From assembly GCA_910580045.1 (NCBI GenBank), contig CAJTXF010000042.1, positions 3,073 through 12,182 of the forward strand: 9,110 bases of DNA, given 5' to 3'. The notes below the pieces were generated by a model. That model was given only the letters and a program-made list of their open reading frames with translations. It did not search any database and was not told the DNA's origin. This stretch comes from an uncultured Eubacteriales bacterium (lineage in GTDB: Bacteria; Bacillota; Clostridia; Oscillospirales; Acutalibacteraceae). Positions 5,080 through 9,110 of the stretch are shown in pieces; within the stretch, counting starts at the first letter, position 1; each line of letters starts with the position of its first letter. The translations under genes and the position numbers were made by a program.

Positions 5080-7569
5080 TCAGCTGCTGTCGTCCGCGCG
5101 GGCAGCTGTCCCTTTTCCGTGATAGTAGGGGGTGTCGTTTGCGGATGGGGTTGGGCTGGGCCCTGCGCCTTCTTCCCCAGGCTGGGCCCCGCTGTTTTCA
5201 TCCCCCTCCGGCTCCGCGGTGCCTGCCGGCTCTCCGCCGGTAAAGATGGTATCCGGGATGGCGCTTCCCCGCCCGGGCCAGGGGGTGGGAGTGGGCTCTG
5301 CCGGGGCGGTATCCTCCCCGCCCTCCCCGCCCTCCCCGTCGTCCCCGTCCTCACCCTTTTCCCCTTCCTCTGGGCCAGGGGTGCTGCTGGCCGCCTTTCG
5401 GGCAGCCTCCTCGTCCAGCTCCTCCTTGGTCTTTATAATCTCCCCGTCATCGTCCACCAGGTTGCCGTCCTCATCATAGCGGTTCCCCTCCTCGTCCCAG
5501 GTGTAGAAACCAAAGTAGCAGTCCAGGATATCCTTGGCCACGTTCATGGCGTAAGCGCCGCTTCTGCCATGCTCCAGCACCACAGCCACAGCGATTTCCG
5601 GGGCCTCGGCGGGGGCATAGGCAATGAAGGTGATGTTCTCCTCTGTGCCGCCCTGGTCCCAGTCCAGGCCAGAGGTCTGGGCTGTGCCGGTCTTGCAGGC
5701 CACGGCCACGGGATAATCCCCGAAAACAGGCTTGCCCAGACCGTCAGAGGCGGTGAGGACCATGGCATTGTTCACCACGCCCAGCACGTCCCCCCTGATT
5801 TCCGCGTCATACATCACCTCCGGCTCATACCGGCGGATGAGCTCGTCCCCGCTGTAATCCATCACCTGCTTGAGGAAGTGGGTGCGCATCCTGCGGCCCC
5901 CGTTGGCAATGGTGGCGCAGTAGGTGGCCAGCTGCAGGGGGGTGAACATATTGTCCGCCTGGCCGATGGAGGCCTGGGCCGTGTTGCCGTCCGTCCAGTC
6001 CGCGTCCGGGTGGCGCTCCCGGTACTCCTGGGGGCTGGTCATAATGCCCTCCGACTCATACAGCTCCACGCCAGTGGGCTGGCCCAGGCCGAAGTATTCG
6101 GCATAGGCGTCGATTTTCTTGATGCCGATTTCCAGGCCCAGGGCGCAGAAATAGCAGTTGCAGGACTTCATCAGCGCGGTGTATACATCCGCGTAGCCGT
6201 GCTCGCCGGTACATTTCAGCTTCAGGTCCTCATAGGTGTACAGGCCCTGGCAGTCATACCAGCCCTGACCCGCGCTGGTAACCCCCTCCTGCAGGCCTGC
6301 AATGGCTACCAGGGGCTTGAAGATGGAACCCGGGGTGTAGATGCCCTGCATGGCCCGGTTGAAGACTGGCTGGAACTCCTCGTCCAACAGCATGTCCGTG
6401 CGGTAATCGCTGTCCGTAAAGTACTGGTTCAAATCATAGCCTGGATAGGAAGCGCTGCACAGCACCCCAAAGTCAGACACGTCAATGGCCACCGCGGCCC
6501 CGAACTTACAGTTATGGGCCCGCTTGTCATCCTTGGCGCCAGTATTCTTGTTGGCCTTGATGTTTTTTTCCAGGGACCAGTTGGCCACCTGCTGGAGCTT
6601 GGAGCTGAGGGTGAGCTGGACGCTGTGGCCCTGCTCCGGCTGGATGGTGGTGGCTGTGGAGGTGACCTGGCCGTTCTCGTCTGTAAAGACGTTTTCCAGG
6701 CCCCGCTTGCCCCGCAGCTCCTCTTCAAAGGCAGCTTCAGCCCCGGACATGCCAATCACGTCACTGGCCTTATATCCCGCGATGTTTTCCTCGCTGTCAT
6801 AGGCGGTGCCGTTCTCCTGGGCAGCCTCCAGCTGCTCGCCTGTAATGCCCCAGGCATAGCCCACCACATGGGGTGCTATGGTGCCGTCCTCCCCATAGTA
6901 GCGCTCCACCCCCACCCGGCTCTCAATGCCCTTCCAGCGGGAGGCGTACTCGCCGAACACGCCCACTGTCTCGGCAGAGACCCCGGAGGCAATCACATAG
7001 GGGTCATTGATGGAAAAGCCGTCCTTGGTCATGGAGTAGCGCACGGACATCACCGTGCGGGTGGCCTCTTTGGAGTAGCCCTGGTAGCGGTATTTTTTTG
7101 CCAGCTCCCGCATACAGTCATCTGCTGTGGCGTAGTCCGCCAGGTTCAAAAAGTCCCGGCCCTTGAGGGTCTCAATCTCGTCCTCTTCCCCCTCAATAAA
7201 CTGATAATTCCCCGCCTCGTCCAGGCGGATAGGGAGAATGTCCCGCCACTTCTCCCCCCGCTCCTCCAGCAAATCCACCACCTCCAGAATGGTGGCATTG
7301 CGCTTGGAGTCATCCATGTACAGGGCGTTATAGATAATTTCGTAGACCACCCGGTTCCCGGCCAGCACATTGCCGTCCCTGTCCCAAATTTCACCCCGGG
7401 CGGCGTTGATTTCCACCGCGTCCGTGCGGTGGGCCATGGCCTCCTGCTCAAAAGCCTCGCCGTTGATAATCTGCCAGTTGAACAGCTGGCACTCAAACAG
7501 GGCAAAGCACAGAACCACCACTAAAATACAGGAGGTAGTTCGTCCGATTTTGATATGGGGTAATTTCAT
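5080..7569 (-). CDS. mrdA: Penicillin-binding protein 2 (class B PBP, elongasome transpeptidase) with long acidic C-tail
   Basis: This gene encodes an 829-residue membrane-anchored D,D-transpeptidase that cross-links lateral-wall peptidoglycan with RodA and MreBCD. One membrane segment (about 13-30) anchors an extracellular protein with the PBP dimerisation domain (RGEIWDRDGNVLA, 58-70) and a transpeptidase domain. Catalytic motifs are intact: S415-I-F-K418 after TPG, S469-C-N471 and K626-T-G-T-A630. The catalytic fold ends near 685. The remaining 144 residues are unusual: three tandem acidic heptads (692-712), a charged segment (713-726), a Gly/Glu/Asp run (735-752) and Pro/Thr/Gly-rich sequence to the end. 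Typical PBP2 proteins have roughly 600-720 residues. The ATG is supported by GAGGA seven to eight bases upstream. It follows mreD by 14 bases, so it is very likely co-transcribed with mreCD. Confidence 0.95.
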   Translation of the reverse strand: MKLPHIKIGRTTSCILVVVLCFALFECQLFNWQIINGEAFEQEAMAHRTDAVEINAARGEIWDRDGNVLAGNRVVYEIIYNALYMDDSKRNATILEVVDLLEERGEKWRDILPIRLDEAGNYQFIEGEEDEIETLKGRDFLNLADYATADDCMRELAKKYRYQGYSKEATRTVMSVRYSMTKDGFSINDPYVIASGVSAETVGVFGEYASRWKGIESRVGVERYYGEDGTIAPHVVGYAWGITGEQLEAAQENGTAYDSEENIAGYKASDVIGMSGAEAAFEEELRGKRGLENVFTDENGQVTSTATTIQPEQGHSVQLTLSSKLQQVANWSLEKNIKANKNTGAKDDKRAHNCKFGAAVAIDVSDFGVLCSASYPGYDLNQYFTDSDYRTDMLLDEEFQPVFNRAMQGIYTPGSIFKPLVAIAGLQEGVTSAGQGWYDCQGLYTYEDLKLKCTGEHGYADVYTALMKSCNCYFCALGLEIGIKKIDAYAEYFGLGQPTGVELYESEGIMTSPQEYRERHPDADWTDGNTAQASIGQADNMFTPLQLATYCATIANGGRRMRTHFLKQVMDYSGDELIRRYEPEVMYDAEIRGDVLGVVNNAMVLTASDGLGKPVFGDYPVAVACKTGTAQTSGLDWDQGGTEENITFIAYAPAEAPEIAVAVVLEHGRSGAYAMNVAKDILDCYFGFYTWDEEGNRYDEDGNLVDDDGEIIKTKEELDEEAARKAASSTPGPEEGEKGEDGDDGEGGEGGEDTAPAEPTPTPWPGRGSAIPDTIFTGGEPAGTAEPEGDENSGAQPGEEGAGPSPTPSANDTPYYHGKGTAARADDSS
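5313..5348. repeat. 9-bp tandem repeat inside the mrdA tail
   Basis: Three consecutive copies of CCTCCCCGC or CCTCCCCGT (5313-5339) are followed by a degenerate fourth (5340-5348). They encode the Gly/Glu/Asp run around residues 741-752 of PBP2. The unit is a multiple of three bases, so copy-number changes by slippage would alter tail length without shifting the frame. Confidence 0.7.
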
Positions 7570-7583
7570 AAGGAAGTCCTCTT

Positions 7584-8108
7584 CTAAAAATTCTGCTTGT
7601 CCTGGCCCTGCAGGGTGTCAGCAAGCCCCTTGTTCAGCAGGTAGAGCAGGGGCACGAACAGCAGGGTATAGAGATATTTGGGCAGATAGTGGTGCCGGAG
7701 GGCATAGCCGGGCATGGAGTAGCGGAAAAAGTAGAAGCAGAGCCACTGGCCGCCTATCAGCAGCCCAATGGCCAGAATGCCCGCCAGCAGGGCTGTCAGC
7801 CAGCTGACCTGCAGATAAGTACGCACCAGCAGGCTGAGGAAGAAGCACAGCACCCCCAGCAGCAGCCCATGGAAGCCCAATACCCCGGAGTAGCCGAAAT
7901 CGCACAGCAGGCCAGCGGCAATGCCAAAGGCCATGGCCGGGGTCTCCTCCTCGAACATGGCCATCGTAAGCCCAGCGGGCAGCACCAGCACCGGCCGCGT
8001 GCCGAACACCTCCGGCAGCAGCCCTGGGGTCTCCTGAATCATAAACAGCACCAGCAGCTCCAGCGTATAGGCCAGATAGCGGATGAGGCGGTTGAAATCC
8101 AGAATCAT
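7584..8108 (-). CDS. mreD: Rod shape-determining protein MreD
   Basis: This is a 174-residue, strongly hydrophobic integral membrane protein, the normal size for MreD. About five or six membrane segments can be seen, roughly at residues 7-25, 38-52, 57-75, 79-97, 102-123 and 144-161. The sequence GLLCDFGYSGVLGFHGLL (66-83) matches the family's conserved G-x-x-x-D-x-x-x-x-x-x-G-x-x-(G/A) region. MreD works with MreC to couple cytoplasmic MreB to PBP2 and RodA in the elongation complex. The ATG overlaps the mreC stop codon (ATGA), implying translational coupling. The stop is TAG. The assignment rests on hydropathy, this motif and the mreC-mreD-mrdA order. Confidence 0.93.
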   Translation of the reverse strand: MILDFNRLIRYLAYTLELLVLFMIQETPGLLPEVFGTRPVLVLPAGLTMAMFEEETPAMAFGIAAGLLCDFGYSGVLGFHGLLLGVLCFFLSLLVRTYLQVSWLTALLAGILAIGLLIGGQWLCFYFFRYSMPGYALRHHYLPKYLYTLLFVPLLYLLNKGLADTLQGQDKQNF

Positions 8109-9001
8109 TCCGCGTCCTCCTCCCCGCCGGACTCAATCTCAGAGGGGTCAATGGCAGCGTCCTCCTCCCCCTTGCCGGGGAAGCCGATAATCACCTGCAC
8201 GTCCGTGACAGAGGACAAATCCTGGAAGGGCCGCACCACCGCGTAGCGGGACACGTCCTTGTCAGACTTCTCCACGCTCTCCACCTGGCCGATTTTCAGC
8301 TTGGCCGGGTACACCCCCCCAGCCCCGGAGGTGGTGATAATGTCCCCAGGCTCCAGCTTGGTGTCCGGCGACAGGTATTCCAGCCGGAGCAGGCCGGAGC
8401 TGGCCATCATAATATTGCAGGTGACGACCCCGGTCTCCTCCTTGTCAATGGACACCGCGGCCACCTGCACGTCCTCAGAGAGCAGGCACTCCACCTTGCT
8501 GGTGGTGGCATAGGCATGGGTGACCACCCCCACCAGGCCCTGGGAGGTAATGACCGGGTCCCCGGCGCTCACCCCGGAGAGGGTGCCGATGCCAATGGAG
8601 AAGCCGAAAAACACGTCATTGGGGTCCCGGCCAATCACAGCGGCAGAGCGCATCTCCACCTGGGGGTCAGCCTGTGAGATTTTCAGCTGCTGGCGCAGGC
8701 GCTCGTTCTCATGCTTAAGCTCGTCATAGTCCACCAGCCTGTCCTGGAGCTGGCCGTTCTCTGCCTGGAGGGAGTTCACCAGGGCTTTCAGCTCGTCTTT
8801 GGTAAAGCCGTCCAAATCCAGGAACTCTGTGACAGAGCCGGTCACATTGGTGGCCACGCTCTGCATGGGGGTGGAGACAAAACCCAAAAGGCTGGCGATA
8901 AAAGAACCGCCAGCAGAGGTTGTATAGATGATAAGGCCCAGCAGCACCACCACGGCGATAACCAGGGCCTTAAATGAAGATGCTTTCAGAATATCTTTCA
9001 T
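8105..9001 (-). CDS. mreC: Cell shape-determining protein MreC
   Basis: This is a 298-residue bitopic membrane protein. A short cytoplasmic start is followed by a membrane segment (about 11-27), a predicted coiled coil (about 67-108, heptad-like Leu/Glu/Gln-rich) and the extracellular two-barrel beta domain (about 117-275). Recognisable MreC elements are AAVIGRDP (120-127), ITSQGLVGVV (151-160) and TTSGAGGVYPAKLKIGQV (223-240). The last 22 residues form an acidic tail. MreC acts as a scaffold for PBP2 and the elongasome. The ATG is preceded by AAGGAG about ten bases upstream. mreB, usually immediately upstream, is not seen in the remaining 109 bases of the window. Confidence 0.96.
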   Translation of the reverse strand: MKDILKASSFKALVIAVVVLLGLIIYTTSAGGSFIASLLGFVSTPMQSVATNVTGSVTEFLDLDGFTKDELKALVNSLQAENGQLQDRLVDYDELKHENERLRQQLKISQADPQVEMRSAAVIGRDPNDVFFGFSIGIGTLSGVSAGDPVITSQGLVGVVTHAYATTSKVECLLSEDVQVAAVSIDKEETGVVTCNIMMASSGLLRLEYLSPDTKLEPGDIITTSGAGGVYPAKLKIGQVESVEKSDKDVSRYAVVRPFQDLSSVTDVQVIIGFPGKGEEDAAIDPSEIESGGEEDAE

Positions 9002-9056
9002 ATTGGGGATTCTCCTTGAAAGGGTGGAAACAAAGAAGGCAAGGCGCGGGCAAAGG

Positions 9057-9110
9057 GCCTGACGGCGGGCCCATCCCGGGGTCCAGGGGGGCTTGCCCCC
9101 TGGTGGGGTG
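9057..9110 (+). repeat. Dispersed GC-rich repeat, partial copy cut by the window edge
   Basis: Positions 9077-9110 match the reverse complement of 2192-2225 (one arm of the hisS-aspS element) at 33 of 34 bases. They contain the hairpin made by CCAGGGGG and CCCCCTGG. The 10-base motif GCCTGACGGC at 9057-9066 lies ten bases before it. The same motif, in the same orientation relative to the repeat, lies next to the copy after hisS (2270-2279, minus strand). The element probably continues beyond the window. The rest of 9002-9056 holds the mreC ribosome site and no clear promoter. Confidence 0.75.

Noticed and set aside
4516..7524. A 1002-codon open frame on the plus strand across mrdA and minD
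   Set aside because: It is antisense to two genes with clear conserved motifs. Long antisense open frames are expected in GC-rich codon usage, and its translation shows no recognisable domain.
1..9110. CRISPR array, tRNA or rRNA genes, toxin-antitoxin pair or defence island
   Set aside because: No regularly spaced direct repeats, no cloverleaf-like or rRNA sequence, and no such genes were found; the gene content is housekeeping.

Overview
The window carries seven protein genes, all on the minus strand, so transcription runs from the right edge to the left. The set (mreC-mreD-mrdA, a MinD-type ATPase, mgsA, hisS, aspS) together with the high GC content, strong Shine-Dalgarno sites and a Cys-rich clostridial-type HisRS suggests a GC-rich member of the Clostridia, most likely an Oscillospiraceae-like gut Firmicute. 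That assignment is inferred from protein style and gene order; no rRNA or other marker is present.

Right block (9001 to 5080): mreC and mreD overlap by four bases (ATGA), and mrdA (PBP2) follows mreD after 14 bases. This is the elongasome module that builds lateral-wall peptidoglycan. No mreB is visible in the 109 bases upstream of mreC, which hold a dispersed GC-rich repeat. The PBP2 has an unusual acidic, low-complexity C-terminal extension of about 140 residues. Two hairpins after its stop mark a probable end or attenuation of the transcript.

Middle block (4960 to 3653): an AT-rich gap holds a good sigma-A-type promoter (TTGACA, 17 bases, TAAGAT) just ahead of a MinD-family gene. Neither minC nor minE is next to it. 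The MinD lacks the usual C-terminal membrane-targeting helix and the conserved R-D-x-D-R surface helix. Methylglyoxal synthase follows; it lacks two of the three catalytic side chains known from the E. coli enzyme.

Left block (3568 to 109): hisS and aspS encode the histidine and aspartate tRNA synthetases. They are separated by about 370 gene-free bases, most of which form a 246-bp imperfect palindrome. Its two arms are inverted copies of a repeat whose next copy lies at the right edge of the window, and a perfect 14-bp palindrome sits at its centre. Further hairpins follow aspS.

The strongest candidates for something undescribed are the orphan, tail-less MinD (with a membrane-helix-like peptide encoded in frame just past its stop codon) and the large palindromic element between the two synthetase genes.
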